Positions 18,096 to 28,534 of a stretch of 64,000 bases of DNA are shown here, piece after piece. Positions within the stretch are counted from its first letter, which is position 1. Each line of letters opens with the position of its first letter. Source of the DNA: Lonsdalea populi (GTDB lineage Bacteria; Pseudomonadota; Gammaproteobacteria; Enterobacterales; Enterobacteriaceae); contig NZ_CP065534.1 of assembly GCF_015999465.1 (NCBI RefSeq), positions 2,108,001 to 2,172,000 on the forward strand. Reading direction: 5' to 3'. A program made the position numbers and the translations under genes. The notes under the pieces are model-generated. The model worked only from the letters and a program-made list of their open reading frames with translations, ran no database searches and had not been told where the DNA came from.

Positions 18096-19205
18096 CTATT
18101 TACCGCTTTTGACCTTAGTCCACGAACGGGTGATCACGCGATCGATTTTCGGGGACTGTACTTTTAACGTAAACAGCTTGGCGCGGACATCAGCCGGCGG
18201 GTAAATACCCGGGTTATTTTTGACGTCGGCGTTCACCAGCGGCAAAGAGGCCTTGTTCGGGTTGGCATAATAAACATAGTTGGTGACGCCTGCGATCACA
18301 TCTGGCTTCAACAGGTAGTTGAGGAACGCATAGGCTTCATCCAGATTTTTGGCATCTTTCGGGATCGCCAGCACGTCGAAGAAGGCCAGCGCGCCCTCTT
18401 TCGGGATGCTGTAGCCGATATTGACGCCATTTTTCGCCTCTATGGCGCGGTTCGACGCCTGCATGACATCCCCAGCCCAGCCGATAGCGACGCAAATATC
18501 GCCGTTAGCGAGATCGTTGATGTATTGCGAGGAGTGGAAGTAGCGGATGCTCGGGCGCAGCTTAAGCAGCAGGTCGTTTGCGGATTGCGTGTAGTCGTTC
18601 TCTTTGGTGCTGTTGGGATCTTTACCCTGATAATTCAGCACGGTGGCATAGATTTCCGCCGGGGCGTCGAGGAAGGAAACGCCGCAACTTTTCAGTTTTT
18701 CCAGGTTTTCAGGCTTCAGTACCAGATCCCAGCTGTCCACCGGGGCGTCTTTGCCCAGCACTGCTTTGACCTTATCGACGTTGTAGCCGATACCGGTGGT
18801 CGCCCACAGATACGGCACCGCGTATTTGTGCCCCGGATCGTGAGGTTCAATCAGTTTCATCAATTCAGGATCGAGGTTTGCGTAGTTCGGTAGCCGGCTC
18901 TTGTCGAGCGGCTGGAAAATACCCGCGCTTAGCTGGCGCTCCAGGAAGCTGGCCGAAGGCACCACCAGATCGAATCCGGTGCTGCCCGCCATCAGTTTGC
19001 CTTCCAGCAGTTCGTTGGAGTCAAACACGTCATAAACCACTTTGATGCCCGATACTTTCTGGAAATTTTGCAGCGTGTCCGGCGCAATATAGTCAGACCA
19101 GTTGTAGACATGCAGCGTTTTATCTTCCGCCAATGCCGTGACGGACGCAGCCATCAGCACACTGGCAACCACACCCGATAACCATTTTTTACGTTGGGTG
19201 AACAT
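18096..19205 (-). CDS. potF: Putrescine-binding periplasmic protein PotF
   Basis: Periplasmic receptor of the PotFGHI system, 369 residues. The signal peptide MFTQRKKWLSGVVASVLMAA continues to ALAEDK. Putrescine-contact regions known from E. coli PotF are kept: VYNWSDYI near the N-terminus, SASFLERQL, GWAGD, and AFFDV with its aspartate. The frame extends upstream to 19244, but the ATG at 19205 follows GGAGGA and aligns with the E. coli start. First gene of potFGHI. Confidence 0.96.
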   Translation of the reverse strand: MFTQRKKWLSGVVASVLMAASVTALAEDKTLHVYNWSDYIAPDTLQNFQKVSGIKVVYDVFDSNELLEGKLMAGSTGFDLVVPSASFLERQLSAGIFQPLDKSRLPNYANLDPELMKLIEPHDPGHKYAVPYLWATTGIGYNVDKVKAVLGKDAPVDSWDLVLKPENLEKLKSCGVSFLDAPAEIYATVLNYQGKDPNSTKENDYTQSANDLLLKLRPSIRYFHSSQYINDLANGDICVAIGWAGDVMQASNRAIEAKNGVNIGYSIPKEGALAFFDVLAIPKDAKNLDEAYAFLNYLLKPDVIAGVTNYVYYANPNKASLPLVNADVKNNPGIYPPADVRAKLFTLKVQSPKIDRVITRSWTKVKSGK

Positions 19206-19587
19206 CCGTTCATTCCTCCATCTCAGGGGATAAGTTAGGTTCATCTGTGTATCAATCGATAACGCGAGTGCGTCGACCGGGGCAGCCTTCGCAATTTATT
19301 TTCATCGAATTGCGTCAGAATTCAGTATAGCGGCTGACCGTGGGATGGTAACACCGCGGACCGCAGGCATAACTACCGCGTTAAAGCATAACCGTACTGA
19401 ACTGGGGGCACCATAGAGGGGAAGTAAAACCGGGGTTTATGAATGATTTACCGGTATTTGGTTGATACTGCACGTCCAATGCCGCCTAAATGCCGTGGAA
19501 TATATGGCAATTAGGCGAGAAAACCAAAATAAACGTCGGGTTATAAAAATAAGAAAATGCGATGGTATTGACTGATTAATAACACGA
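19206..19587. other. Intergenic region potF-ybjN
   Basis: 382 bp between potF and the 3' end of ybjN. The first part should contain the potF promoter. No convincing terminator is visible after ybjN. A short minus-strand frame at 19437-19640 lacks a ribosome site and overlaps the end of ybjN, so I do not call it. Confidence 0.4.
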
Positions 19588-20067
19588 TCAATGAAGGCTA
19601 GGCGCGATAACATGAGCAGCAGGAATCTCTTCTTCATCACCGATAAACAGCAGATTGTTGGCTCCGGCTTCCAAAATTACCATCGACGTCTGCTCTTCGG
19701 CCTGCTGCATAAAGTAGCGGAACTGCTCAAGACTCATCCCAGCACCTGCGCTAAAGGTCTGGCAGGCGATCAGCTTCGGCAGATTGTCGTCCTGAATATC
19801 CAGAAAGACCTTGACCGTCAGGGAACTGGCGTTGGCTTGACTCAGGTCTCCCACCAGCGGGATCAGCGCAGTCGGCTTCACTTCCGCCAACGCGGAAAAC
19901 ACGATGACCTTATCGACGATATCAACCTTGGCATCAAAAATACCGTCGAAGTTTTGCATATGCGGTAAATGCAGCGCGTCGCAAGCGTCACATTCGAAAT
20001 AAATGATACCCAATTGATCCAGCCACCGCCGTAGCACATTCAAATCAGGGACGATGATTGAATCCAT
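19588..20067 (-). CDS. ybjN: YbjN family protein
   Basis: 159-residue cytosolic protein. E. coli YbjN is a multicopy suppressor that affects motility, biofilm and stress responses; its fold resembles type III secretion chaperones. The blocks ALHLPHMQNFDGIFDAK and NASSLTVKVFLDIQDDNLPK, and later EEQTSMVILEA, match E. coli. The ATG at 20067 aligns with the E. coli start and has GAGG upstream; an ATG at 20082 is possible. It follows nfsA directly; rimK, which lies between them in E. coli, is missing. Confidence 0.94.
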   Translation of the reverse strand: MDSIIVPDLNVLRRWLDQLGIIYFECDACDALHLPHMQNFDGIFDAKVDIVDKVIVFSALAEVKPTALIPLVGDLSQANASSLTVKVFLDIQDDNLPKLIACQTFSAGAGMSLEQFRYFMQQAEEQTSMVILEAGANNLLFIGDEEEIPAAHVIAPSLH

Positions 20068-20098
20068 ATAAACTTGCCTCATTACTTACCCGTAAGTG

Positions 20099-20124
20099 AA
20101 AAAAAACACCGGCCCGACGCGGTG
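20099..20124 (-). terminator. Terminator after nfsA
   Basis: On the minus strand CACCG (20124-20120) pairs with CGGTG (20111-20107), followed by seven or more T. It lies between the nfsA stop and the ybjN start. The short stem leaves some doubt. Confidence 0.5.
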
Positions 20125-20326
20125 CCCGAACGCGAACCCAGTATATCAAGAGCGACGCCGCCGAGTCCCCCTGTTTTTGCCGCCTGAAAGCCTCCCCCAT
20201 CCTTGCGTGGTCTTCATCGCCAACGGAATTGGCGTTGTGCGAATTGATCGCGCTCCAGCAACGGCGGGGATTAGGCCACACGAGGCCGGATAGAAGCGCT
20301 TCGGCTCAGGCCACACACCGCTATCT

Positions 20327-21049
20327 TCAGCGTTTAATCCACCCCTGACGATGCAGATAATCCAGCATGAAAGGACGTTGCTCTTTCGCCAGCGCTTTCC
20401 TGATATGGTCGCTCCAGCCGCCACTTCGCTGATTACCGCTGCGTTGCTGGTAATACTCCGTCAGGTGCTGGTCATAGTGCGCCAGTACCGTTTTGTCCAT
20501 CATCGCGTAGGTATTTTCATGAATCACCAGTTCAGCAGGCAGCCGCGGCTTCTGATCCGGCTGGGCAGCCGGATGTCCCAAGCACAGCCCGAATAACGGC
20601 AGCACCTGCTCAGGCAGTTTCAGCAACGCCGTGACCTCCGCGATATGGTTGCGGATTCCGCCAATATAGACACCACCCAACCCGAGCGACTCCGCCGCCA
20701 CCAGCGTATTCTGCGCCATAATGGCGGTGTCAACGCAGCCCAGCAGCAGCTGCTCCGCCAGCCCCACTTCCGCCTCCGGGAAGATTTGCAAATGCCGATT
20801 GAAGTCCGCGCAAAAAACCCAGAACTCCGGCGCCTGTGCCACATACGCCTGACCGCCGCTCAGTGCTACCAGCGCCTGACGGGACGTATTGTCGGTGATG
20901 CGAATGATAGAGCTGCATTGCAACATGCTGGAGGTCGAGGCACTTCGGGCGGACTGCAAAATAGCCTGGCACTGATCGTCGGTCACCGGCTGGTTGGTAA
21001 ATTGGCGAATGGAGCGGTGTTGACACAGCAAATCGATTGTAGGAGTCAC
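20327..21049 (-). CDS. nfsA: Oxygen-insensitive NADPH nitroreductase NfsA
   Basis: FMN-dependent NADPH nitroreductase; 240 residues, exactly the E. coli length, when started at the GTG at 21049 (AAGGA site 8 nt upstream). FMN-site blocks are visible: HRSIRQFTNQPV, SSMLQCSSIIRITD, and AESLGLGGVYIGGIRNHI. The ending FMLDYLHRQGWIKR is conserved. The frame is open 30 codons upstream with a hydrophobic stretch, but the GTG start aligns with E. coli MTPTIELI. Neighbouring rimK and ybjC of E. coli are absent. Confidence 0.95.
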   Translation of the reverse strand: MTPTIDLLCQHRSIRQFTNQPVTDDQCQAILQSARSASTSSMLQCSSIIRITDNTSRQALVALSGGQAYVAQAPEFWVFCADFNRHLQIFPEAEVGLAEQLLLGCVDTAIMAQNTLVAAESLGLGGVYIGGIRNHIAEVTALLKLPEQVLPLFGLCLGHPAAQPDQKPRLPAELVIHENTYAMMDKTVLAHYDQHLTEYYQQRSGNQRSGGWSDHIRKALAKEQRPFMLDYLHRQGWIKR

Positions 21050-21317
21050 GTTGGCAATCCTTACACGTATGAAAAGGGCTATCGCGCCCATCGTCAATAC
21101 AGGCGCGACAATCAGTGGATAAAACGCGACGGCGGGCATCGCTCAGCCCACAATTATAAGACAGCTTGCCCCGCTCACAACGCGGCGAGTTCATCTTCTT
21201 TGTGGTACTGATAGACTTAGGGCATCAATACGACAGGCAATGACTGCTTTTTATTGCATTCTTGAGCGGGCATAGTAAAAGGGTTGGCTAAATTTAAGGT
21301 TGAACTAAGGAGTGAGC

Positions 21318-21581
21318 ATGTTTGCTGTCATTTTTGGACGTCCGGGTTGCCCCTATTGTGTACGCGCGAAAGAACTGGCGGAAAAACTGACCGCCCAGCG
21401 CGATGATTTCAGCTATCGCTACGTTGATATTCAGGAAGAAGGGATCACCAAAGCAGACCTGTCAAAAACCGTCGGCAAACCGGTTGAGACCGTTCCGCAG
21501 ATTTTCTTGGATGAGCAGCATATTGGCGGCTGCACAGATTTTGAAGCTTATGCGAAAGAGCATCTGAATCTGTTCAAGTGA
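21318..21581 (+). CDS. grxA: Glutaredoxin 1
   Basis: Glutathione-dependent dithiol glutaredoxin that reduces ribonucleotide reductase and protein disulfides. The active site is GCPYCVRAKELAEKL (Cys11 and Cys14) and the glutathione-binding stretch VETVPQIFLDEQHIGGCTDF is present. E. coli has Gly-Gly-Tyr at that point; here it is Gly-Gly-Cys. The ATG at 21318 lies after AAGGAG with proper spacing; the GTG at 21312 abuts it. 87 residues. Divergent from nfsA and followed by a terminator. Confidence 0.96.
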   Translation: MFAVIFGRPGCPYCVRAKELAEKLTAQRDDFSYRYVDIQEEGITKADLSKTVGKPVETVPQIFLDEQHIGGCTDFEAYAKEHLNLFK

Positions 21582-21613
21582 CAATGTCACTTAATCAGTT
21601 ATTGATGAGACAG

Positions 21614-21636
21614 AAGGCGCTTCCCGCGCCTTTTTT
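21614..21636 (+). terminator. Terminator after grxA
   Basis: AAGGCGC / GCGCCTT stem with a 5-nt loop and a T6 tract that overlaps the end of the stem, 33 bp after the grxA stop. Confidence 0.85.
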
Positions 21637-21700
21637 AGCTGATGGGTAAGTCACAGCGAATGACTCGCTGGCTGGATGAAAGAAAAACACCCTCGTTTCG

Positions 21701-22072
21701 TCAGCGAAAGAAGTAACGCACCACCGCCCTCAGAAACAGCAGCAGCAACCCACCCAGCAAAGTCCAGAAAACCGACACAACGACATACGCCACGTCCTGC
21801 CAGAACGACCCGCAAGACGCGTGGCCTGCGCGCAGCAGCCACAGGCAAATGGGAACCGCCGTCAGGGCGCCAATCAGGGTATAGCGCATTCTGTCGCAAC
21901 CCGTCAGATAGCTGGAGATCATACCCGGCAGCAGAAACAGCAACATGCCCGGCTCGCCATTGCCGCCATGTACCGTTGCCACTTTGAACGACATCATCTT
22001 TTGACTGATAAAAACCAGCGTAAACAATACCATACAACTAATTATTCCAACCCAACCTTTATTGTTCGCCAT
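21701..22072 (-). CDS. ybjM: Inner-membrane protein YbjM
   Basis: 123-residue predicted inner-membrane protein with four hydrophobic helices and no known function. It aligns with E. coli YbjM (KGWVGIISCMVLFTLVF against QRWAGAICCFVLFIVVC; SFWQDVAYVVVSVFWTLLGG against SFWQELAWLLSAVFWCALGA). The start at 22072 follows an AAGG core; the frame extends upstream to 22198 without homology. Convergent with grxA and divergent from ybjL, the E. coli arrangement. Confidence 0.85.
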   Translation of the reverse strand: MANNKGWVGIISCMVLFTLVFISQKMMSFKVATVHGGNGEPGMLLFLLPGMISSYLTGCDRMRYTLIGALTAVPICLWLLRAGHASCGSFWQDVAYVVVSVFWTLLGGLLLLFLRAVVRYFFR

Positions 22073-22381
22073 GCTTCGCCTTCTCACTATAAACAGGTGA
22101 CAATACCTTTCGACCTCGTCATAAAGCACAGGCCACCAATCATGGTATTTCCCTGATGTGCCAAGACGGTACTCTCGGCGCGTTTTATCTGCATGCACAG
22201 CTGGTTGTAACGCAAATAAACTTCTAGAATAGCGACCGCCACATCAATCGTTACCGACAAGGCTGATTCCTTTCATTTCATGCAACTTCTGCTGTCGACG
22301 CCAGCGTCCTTGCAATGGAGTAAATCTAGCCTAAATTACTTTTATATCAAGAACTTAATAGTAAAAAATAAGTTGCATCCC
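22073..22381. other. Intergenic region ybjM-ybjL
   Basis: 309 bp between divergent genes. The stretch before ybjL is AT-rich with likely promoter elements, but none is clear. I looked for the RybB small RNA that lies near ybjL in E. coli and saw no matching sequence. Confidence 0.3.
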
Positions 22382-24070
22382 ATGAATATAAACGTCGCTG
22401 ATTTGTTAAACGGGAATTACATTCTGCTGCTGTTCGTCGTTCTGTGTTTGGGTCTTTGTTTAGGGAAGTTAAGGCTAGGTTCCGTACAACTCGGTAATTC
22501 TATTGGAGTTTTAGTGGTCTCATTGTTTCTGGGCCAACAACATTTCACCATTAATGCCGAAGCCCTCAGCCTGGGATTCATGTTGTTTATTTTTTGTGTA
22601 GGCGTCGAAGCTGGCCCCAACTTCTTTTCAATTTTTTTCCGCGACGGCAAAAACTATCTGATGCTGGCTCTGGTTATGGTCGGCAGCGCGCTGGTACTCG
22701 CTCTGATATTAGGCAAGGTTTTCGGCTGGGGGATCGGACTGACCGCCGGGATGTTGGCCGGCTCCATGACCTCGACCCCGGTACTGGTCGGAGCAGGCGA
22801 TACACTCAGGAACGCATTTGGAACCACGCCGCTACTCGGCATCGAGCAGGAACATCTCAGTCTGGGCTATGCCCTGACCTATCTTATCGGCTTAGTCAGC
22901 CTGATCTTTGGCGCACGCTATCTGCCCAAATTGCAGCATCAGGATCTGCCGACCAGCGCCCAGCAAATCGCCCGGGAGCGCGGTCTGGATGCCGACAGCC
23001 AGCGTAAGATTTATCTGCCGATTATCCGCGCTTATCGCGTCGGGCCAGAGCTGGTGGCGTGGGCCGATGGCAAAAACCTGCGCGAGCTGGGCATCTATCG
23101 TCAAACCGGCTGCTACATCGAACGTATTCGGCGGAACGGTATTCTGGCCAGCCCGGACGGCGATGCGGTGCTGCAACTCGGTGATGAAATCTCGCTGGTC
23201 GGTTACCCGGATGCGCACGCGCGGCTCAATCCCAACTTCCGCGACGGCAAAGAGGTCTTCGACCGCGATCTGTTGGATATGCGCATCGTCACCGAAGAGA
23301 TCGTGGTGAAAAACCATAACGCCGTCGGCAAACGGCTCAGCCAGCTCAAACTGACCGACCACGGCTGCTTTCTTAACCGCATCGTCCGCAGCCAGATTGA
23401 AATGCCGATTGACGATGGGGTGGTGCTGAATAAAGGGGATGTGTTGCAGGTCAGCGGCGACACCCGGCGGGTAAAAAGCATTGCAGACCGCATCGGGTTT
23501 ATCTCCATCCACAGTCAGCTCACCGACCTGCTCGCCTTTTGCGCCTTTTTTATTATCGGCATCATGATTGGACTGATCTCATTCCAGTTCAGTCACTTCT
23601 CGTTCGGCGTCGGCAACGCCGCCGGGCTGCTGTTCGCGGGCATCATGCTGGGCTTTTTGCGGGCCAACCACCCCACTTTCGGCTATATCCCGCAGGGAGC
23701 GTTGAATATGGTGAAGGAATTCGGGCTGATGGTCTTCATGGCTGGCGTTGGCCTGAGCGCGGGCGGCACCATCAACAGCAGTCTGGGCACCATTGGTCTG
23801 CAAATGCTACTGTCCGGGCTGCTGGTCAGCCTGGTGCCGGTGTTTATCTGTTTCCTGTTTGGCGTCTATATCCTGCGCATGAACCGCGCGCTGCTGTTTG
23901 GCGCCATCATGGGAGCCCGAACCTGCGCCCCGGCGATGGATATCATCAGCGATGCCGCCCGCAGCAATATTCCAGCGCTCGGCTATGCCGGCACCTATGC
24001 CATCGCCAATGTTCTCCTGACGCTGGCGGGCTCGCTGATTGTCATCATCTGGCCGGAGCTCCCGCTGTAG
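22382..24070 (+). CDS. ybjL: Putative AspT/YidE-family transporter YbjL
   Basis: 562-residue inner-membrane protein of the aspartate:alanine exchanger family; substrate unproven. An N-terminal membrane bundle (about 1-180) is followed by two TrkA-C (RCK_C) regulatory domains (about 205-290 and 295-375), then a second membrane bundle. Conserved stretches include [18 protein letters not shown] and [19 protein letters not shown]. The ATG at 22382 aligns with E. coli MNINVAELLNGNYI; an upstream ATG at 22280 lacks homology. Confidence 0.95.
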   Translation: MNINVADLLNGNYILLLFVVLCLGLCLGKLRLGSVQLGNSIGVLVVSLFLGQQHFTINAEALSLGFMLFIFCVGVEAGPNFFSIFFRDGKNYLMLALVMVGSALVLALILGKVFGWGIGLTAGMLAGSMTSTPVLVGAGDTLRNAFGTTPLLGIEQEHLSLGYALTYLIGLVSLIFGARYLPKLQHQDLPTSAQQIARERGLDADSQRKIYLPIIRAYRVGPELVAWADGKNLRELGIYRQTGCYIERIRRNGILASPDGDAVLQLGDEISLVGYPDAHARLNPNFRDGKEVFDRDLLDMRIVTEEIVVKNHNAVGKRLSQLKLTDHGCFLNRIVRSQIEMPIDDGVVLNKGDVLQVSGDTRRVKSIADRIGFISIHSQLTDLLAFCAFFIIGIMIGLISFQFSHFSFGVGNAAGLLFAGIMLGFLRANHPTFGYIPQGALNMVKEFGLMVFMAGVGLSAGGTINSSLGTIGLQMLLSGLLVSLVPVFICFLFGVYILRMNRALLFGAIMGARTCAPAMDIISDAARSNIPALGYAGTYAIANVLLTLAGSLIVIIWPELPL

Positions 24071-24599
24071 CGGGAGGTTGATAAGCACAGACGGTTTCAA
24101 TAGAGAAGTGCAGCACGGTGGACGAATCGTCCGTTTATCCACCGCGCACCACACCGAAGTCGCTACCATCATGTTACTTATCTTCGGGAACGAAATGACT
24201 CGCCATGATGCTATAAGGCTTAATACGCCAAAGCCTTACTTAAATAGGCCCTGATTGCCTGCATTCGTGATTAGTTATACTTATCTAAATATGTATTCCA
24301 TAAGTTTCTCACCGTCTGTTTGCACCACTGTCAGCTAAACCGCTATATTACTGCCCCGCCCGCCGACTCACCGGCTTGGGCTATTTCCCGCATGAACATG
24401 GCTGTTCCTGCTGCTTCAGACTGCGATTGACCGCACTCTGGCACGGCACACGCTGTGCGCCACCTTTTCGACCTCTGAACTTAGGCAACCTCGCGTTGGC
24501 GTCAACCTGTCGCTGTCGACGGGAGTCCGAAGTTAAACACGGAGGCGGACACCTTTCGCGCTGCACTTTTTATTTTGACACTATTGACTGGGGACTATC
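24071..24599. other. Long ybjL-deoR intergenic region
   Basis: 529 bp with no credible ORF, no terminator and no RNA gene that I recognise. E. coli has several genes here (ybjG, mdfA and others); they are absent. The last 60 bp carry the deoR leader with a GGGGA ribosome site. Confidence 0.4.
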
Positions 24600-25457
24600 A
24601 TGGTAATGCGCCGCATCGAACGGCTGAACACACTGGCTCAAGCCTTGAAAAAAACCGACAAAATGCACCTTAAAGAGGCGGCGCTATTGCTGGGCGTTTC
24701 TGAAATGACCGTGAGGCGCGACCTGAACAGTGAAGAGACCAGCGTGATGTTGCTGGGCGGTTATGTGGTCGGCGATCCTCGGAGCCACACTGTCGGTGGT
24801 TATCTCGTTGCCGAACGTGAACAGTGTCACGTGGAAGAGAAACGCCGGGCCGGCGAACGTGCGGCACAGTTGGTCGAAGCCAACGACATCATTTTTTTCG
24901 ACTGCGGCACCACGACCAGCTTCATTATCGACGCGATCCCGGATGATATCGGCTTCACCGGCGTCTGCTATTCACTCAATACCTTTATGGCGCTGCAAAA
25001 TAAACCCTTGAGTCAGGCTATCTTGCTGGGCGGACTGTTCAACGCGGGCAAAGCCCTGTTTACCCCGATCGGCCACCAGCACGACATGGACCATCTCTGC
25101 CCGCATGTCGCATTTATCTCCGCGGAAGGGGTCGATCGCCAGGTGGGCGCCACCTGCCTGGATGTCGCCGAACTGGCGATAAAACATCGCGCTTTGTCGG
25201 CCAGCCAACGTAACGTTCTGGTCGTCGACAACAGCAAGTTCGAGAAACGCAGCCCGGCCCGCATCGGCGAACTGACGCTCTTCGATGCGCTGGTCACCGA
25301 CCGTTTACCCGCCGCCGATTACATCCGTCTCTGCGCGGAACAGGGCATTCAGTTGCTCACCCCGGCGCAGCCGGAAACGCCAAACCCGACAATCACCCCA
25401 GTAGACCGCCAAACCACTGATTCAGCTTCATCAGCACCGCATCCCACATGCGGCTAA
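24600..25457 (+). CDS. deoR: Deoxyribonucleoside operon repressor DeoR
   Basis: DeoR-family repressor. In E. coli it controls deoCABD and nupG and senses deoxyribose-5-phosphate. An N-terminal helix-turn-helix is visible ([20 protein letters not shown]), followed by the sugar-phosphate domain with [26 protein letters not shown] and [10 protein letters not shown]. The 285 residues exceed E. coli DeoR (252); the extra 33, rich in Pro/Thr/Ser, run into the 3' end of the convergent dacC, a 65-bp antisense overlap. GGGGA precedes the ATG by 5 nt. Residues are more diverged from E. coli than those of the neighbours. Confidence 0.9.
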   Translation: MVMRRIERLNTLAQALKKTDKMHLKEAALLLGVSEMTVRRDLNSEETSVMLLGGYVVGDPRSHTVGGYLVAEREQCHVEEKRRAGERAAQLVEANDIIFFDCGTTTSFIIDAIPDDIGFTGVCYSLNTFMALQNKPLSQAILLGGLFNAGKALFTPIGHQHDMDHLCPHVAFISAEGVDRQVGATCLDVAELAIKHRALSASQRNVLVVDNSKFEKRSPARIGELTLFDALVTDRLPAADYIRLCAEQGIQLLTPAQPETPNPTITPVDRQTTDSASSAPHPTCG

Positions 25458-26592
25458 AGAATCCGGCTTCCGGCACATCGTCCATCGCCACCAGCGGACG
25501 CTGGGCGATGGATTTCCCGTCCAGTTGAAAGTCGACCGTCCCCACGGCCTGCCCTTTTTTCAGCGGCGCCGTCAGCGGTGGTGAATTGAGCGTGAAGCTG
25601 GCCCGCAGATTTTTGCCCTGTCCTTTGGGAACGCTGAGCGCGGCGTCTTCAGCCACGCTCAACCGTGCCTGTGGGCTTTCACCGAACCATAGACGCTGGG
25701 TCGTCAGTACCGTATCGCTGCGTACCGGCGTGACCGTGTCGTAAAATCGGAATCCCCAGGTCAGCAATTTCTCACTTTCGCGAAAGCGCACGGCGTCGGT
25801 CGGGGCGCCCAGCACAACGGATATAAGACGCATCTCGCCTTGCGTGGCCGAAGCCACCAAATTATGGCCTGCGCCGTTGGTATGACCGGTCTTCACTCCG
25901 TCCACCGCCAGATTGCTGCTCCACAGCAGACGGTTCCGGTTCATCTGGCGGATATTGTTGAAGGTGAAAGACTTCTCTTTGTGCAGAGCATATTCGTCGG
26001 GCACGTCCCGAATCAGCGCCCGACTAAGCAGCGCCATATCCCGAGCAGTGCTGTATTGCCCCTCCGCATCCAGACCGTGGACGGTCAGGAAATGCGTGTT
26101 GGTCAACCCCAGCGCGTTGACGTACTGGTTCATCAGCCCGACAAATGCGTCCTGACTGCCCGCCACATAGTCCGCCAGCGCGATGCTGGCATCGTTGCCG
26201 GACTGAATGACGATGCCTTTATTCAGTTCTGAGACCGCAATCTGATCACCGGGCTTTAGGAACATCAGCGAGGAACCGCGCAGCGCTGGATTGCCGGTCG
26301 CCCAGGCATCTTTTCCGACGGTCACCACATCGGTGGTTTTGATTTTGCCGGCTTTCACCGCCTGCCCGATCATATAGCTGGCCATGATCTTGGTCAGACT
26401 GGCGGGATCGAGCCGCTCATCCGCCTGGGATTCGGCCAGCACCTGCCCGCTATGGAAATCCATGAGGATATAGGCTTTGGCGTCGATCTGCGGCGCAGGC
26501 GGCGCTTGTTCCGCGGCCACAGGGAATATCGTTACGAAGATCAGGCTGGCAATGCCAGCCTGTAAACGGGGAAAACGCATCATGATTTTCAT
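25393..26592 (-). CDS. dacC: D-alanyl-D-alanine carboxypeptidase DacC (PBP6)
   Basis: Low-molecular-weight penicillin-binding protein that trims the terminal D-Ala of murein pentapeptides. A signal peptide ([20 protein letters not shown] to VAA) comes first. The active-site motifs are SLTK, SGN ([15 protein letters not shown]) and KTG ([14 protein letters not shown]). A C-terminal domain (about 280-370) is followed by an amphipathic anchor ([17 protein letters not shown]). 399 residues, the family length. Convergent with deoR as in E. coli. Confidence 0.96.
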   Translation of the reverse strand: MKIMMRFPRLQAGIASLIFVTIFPVAAEQAPPAPQIDAKAYILMDFHSGQVLAESQADERLDPASLTKIMASYMIGQAVKAGKIKTTDVVTVGKDAWATGNPALRGSSLMFLKPGDQIAVSELNKGIVIQSGNDASIALADYVAGSQDAFVGLMNQYVNALGLTNTHFLTVHGLDAEGQYSTARDMALLSRALIRDVPDEYALHKEKSFTFNNIRQMNRNRLLWSSNLAVDGVKTGHTNGAGHNLVASATQGEMRLISVVLGAPTDAVRFRESEKLLTWGFRFYDTVTPVRSDTVLTTQRLWFGESPQARLSVAEDAALSVPKGQGKNLRASFTLNSPPLTAPLKKGQAVGTVDFQLDGKSIAQRPLVAMDDVPEAGFFSRMWDAVLMKLNQWFGGLLG

Positions 26593-26827
26593 CGGTTAGC
26601 CGCTTTGTCCTTAGGTCGTTAACTACGGAGAGGAACTCTATGCAGACATATTCTGACACACTCAAAATTAGCCGTTCACGTGCGGTAATAAAACGTCTCA
26701 GTGTGTAAAGTTACTCAAACATGAGGAAAGGCATTTGTCGCAGATAAAACCGAAGAATAAAAGGAGAGGATTAGGGGTCCTTTCCCACCGCCGCGATCGG
26801 ACGAGGGAAAAGGAGAGCCCGGTAAAA

Positions 26828-27487
26828 TCAGCGTCGTTCGCGCTTATCGGCCCGTTTCGCCAGCCAGTCGCCCAGCGTTTGTACGATCTGCACCAGAATC
26901 ACTAGCGCAATAACGGTCACAATCATTACCTGAGTTTCGTAGCGGTAGTAGCCGAAGCGGATCGCCAGATCCCCTACGCCGCCGCCGCCGACGATGCCCG
27001 CCATCGCCGAGTAGCCGATCAGGCTCACCAACGTAATCGTCAGACCGCGCAGCAGCCCGGCGTGCGCTTCCGGCAGCAGCACCGTGCCGATGATACGCAT
27101 CGGACTGGCGCCAAACGCCTCTGCGGCTTCCACAATCCCCGGGTCGACTTCCCGCAGCGCGCTGTCTACCAGCCGCGCATAGAACGCGATAGCGGCAACG
27201 GACATCGGCACCGAGGCCGCGATAGGACCGATAGTATTGCCGAGCAGGATCTGCGTCAGCGGGAGCAGCAGCACCAGCAAAATCACGAACGGAATCGAAC
27301 GAATGATATTCACCAGCACGGTGCTGAGCAGATAGAAAAAGCGATTTTCCCAGAAGAGATGCCGGTCGGTGACGTAGATTAACAGCCCCAGCGGCAGGCC
27401 GCCGATCACGGCGAACAGCGTGGAAATGCCCACCATCTGGAAGGTTTCGCCGAATGCGGCGATCAAATCACCCCATAACTCACCCAT
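26828..27487 (-). CDS. MetI-like ABC transporter permease
   Basis: 219-residue permease of the methionine-uptake (MUT) family, about 60% similar by eye to E. coli MetI. Five helices are visible; the EAA loop is EAAEAFGASPMRIIGTVLLPEA and GYSAMAGIVGGGGVGDLA is diagnostic. It overlaps the ATPase gene by 8 bp. This is not the standard metNIQ locus: it lies between dacC and gstB, which are adjacent in E. coli, so it is probably a second, acquired copy. The substrate could be methionine, a methionine derivative or another sulfur compound. Confidence 0.9.
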   Translation of the reverse strand: MGELWGDLIAAFGETFQMVGISTLFAVIGGLPLGLLIYVTDRHLFWENRFFYLLSTVLVNIIRSIPFVILLVLLLPLTQILLGNTIGPIAASVPMSVAAIAFYARLVDSALREVDPGIVEAAEAFGASPMRIIGTVLLPEAHAGLLRGLTITLVSLIGYSAMAGIVGGGGVGDLAIRFGYYRYETQVMIVTVIALVILVQIVQTLGDWLAKRADKRERR

Positions 27488-28496
27488 GCAGCACCTCCAC
27501 GTTCGCAGTTTTATGTCGAATATAGTCTACGGCCGCCGTGACCTGAGACGGATCAGACGGATGCGTCAGCAGCGCTACTAAAATGCCCAGCGCCCGGTTG
27601 CCGATGTACTCGATTTTGCCGTGCAGAATATTCACGGATACGCCGAAGCGCGTCGCCACATCCGACAACACCGGTTGTTCGGCGGAGTCGCCAACAAACA
27701 GGATTTTCAGCAACGTCCCCTGTAAATCCACTTTCAGCCGGGTAGGCAGTTCCAGATTCAGCGTATGCGCCACCAGTTGGCGAGTGAAATCATGCTGCGG
27801 CGTCGCGAAGATATCGAACACGTCGCCCTCTTCCACCACGCGTCCGCCGGTCATGACCGCAACGCGATTACAAATCGTCTTGATGACGCTCATTTCATGA
27901 GAGATCAGTACGATGGTGATGCCGAGCTTCACGTTGATCTCTTTCAGCAACGCCAGGATCGCGGCTGAGGTTTCCAAATCCAACGCCGACGTCGGCTCAT
28001 CGCACAGCAGCACTTCAGGATGGTTGGCTATCGCCCGAGCAATACCGACCCGCTGCTTTTGCCCACCGCTGAGCTGCGCCGGATATGCCTGAGCCTTGTC
28101 CGCCAGCCCGACCAGCGCCAGAATCTCCGGCACGCGACGGTCGATGTCCGGCCCGGACTTGCCCGCCGATTTCAGGCTGAACGCTACATTTTGCGCGACG
28201 GTGCGCGTTTGCATCAGATTGAAATGCTGGAAAATCATGCCGACTTTTTGCCGACAGTGCCGCAGCTTGGCGCCGCGAAGATCGCTGATGCGCACGCCGT
28301 TCACGCTGACATGGCCCGACGTCGGGCGCTGCAACAGGTTGATGGTGCGTAACAGGGTGCTTTTCCCTGCGCCGCTCGCCCCGACGATGCCATATACATC
28401 GCCCCGGCGGATATGCAGTGAAACATTATCCACTGCTTTCGTTTCTCGTTGTTTCCCATCAGGAAAATCAACGCTGACATTGTCTATGCGAATCAT
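27480..28496 (-). CDS. MetN-like ABC transporter ATP-binding protein
   Basis: 338-residue ATPase. Walker A is GASGAGKST, the signature LSGGQKQRVGIARAIA and Walker B VLLCDEPTSALDLET. The C-terminal NIL (substrate-sensing) domain of MetN proteins is present at about 255-335. The ATG at 28496 gives MIRIDNVSVDF and has GGAG 9 nt upstream; the frame extends to 28529. The NIL domain suggests trans-inhibition by internal substrate, as described for MetN. Second gene of the metQ-metN-metI-like operon. Confidence 0.92.
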   Translation of the reverse strand: MIRIDNVSVDFPDGKQRETKAVDNVSLHIRRGDVYGIVGASGAGKSTLLRTINLLQRPTSGHVSVNGVRISDLRGAKLRHCRQKVGMIFQHFNLMQTRTVAQNVAFSLKSAGKSGPDIDRRVPEILALVGLADKAQAYPAQLSGGQKQRVGIARAIANHPEVLLCDEPTSALDLETSAAILALLKEINVKLGITIVLISHEMSVIKTICNRVAVMTGGRVVEEGDVFDIFATPQHDFTRQLVAHTLNLELPTRLKVDLQGTLLKILFVGDSAEQPVLSDVATRFGVSVNILHGKIEYIGNRALGILVALLTHPSDPSQVTAAVDYIRHKTANVEVLHG

Positions 28497-28534
28497 CGTT
28501 CGCGGACTCCCAACCGAATAACGGAACAACAGAA

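Noticed and set aside
21050..21139. Hydrophobic 30-codon stretch upstream of and in frame with nfsA, possible ybjC remnant
   Set aside because: The GTG start with a good ribosome site gives exactly the E. coli NfsA length, and the stretch does not align convincingly with YbjC.
22073..22381. Possible RybB small RNA next to ybjL
   Set aside because: No sequence resembling the RybB 5' end or its terminator hairpin is visible.
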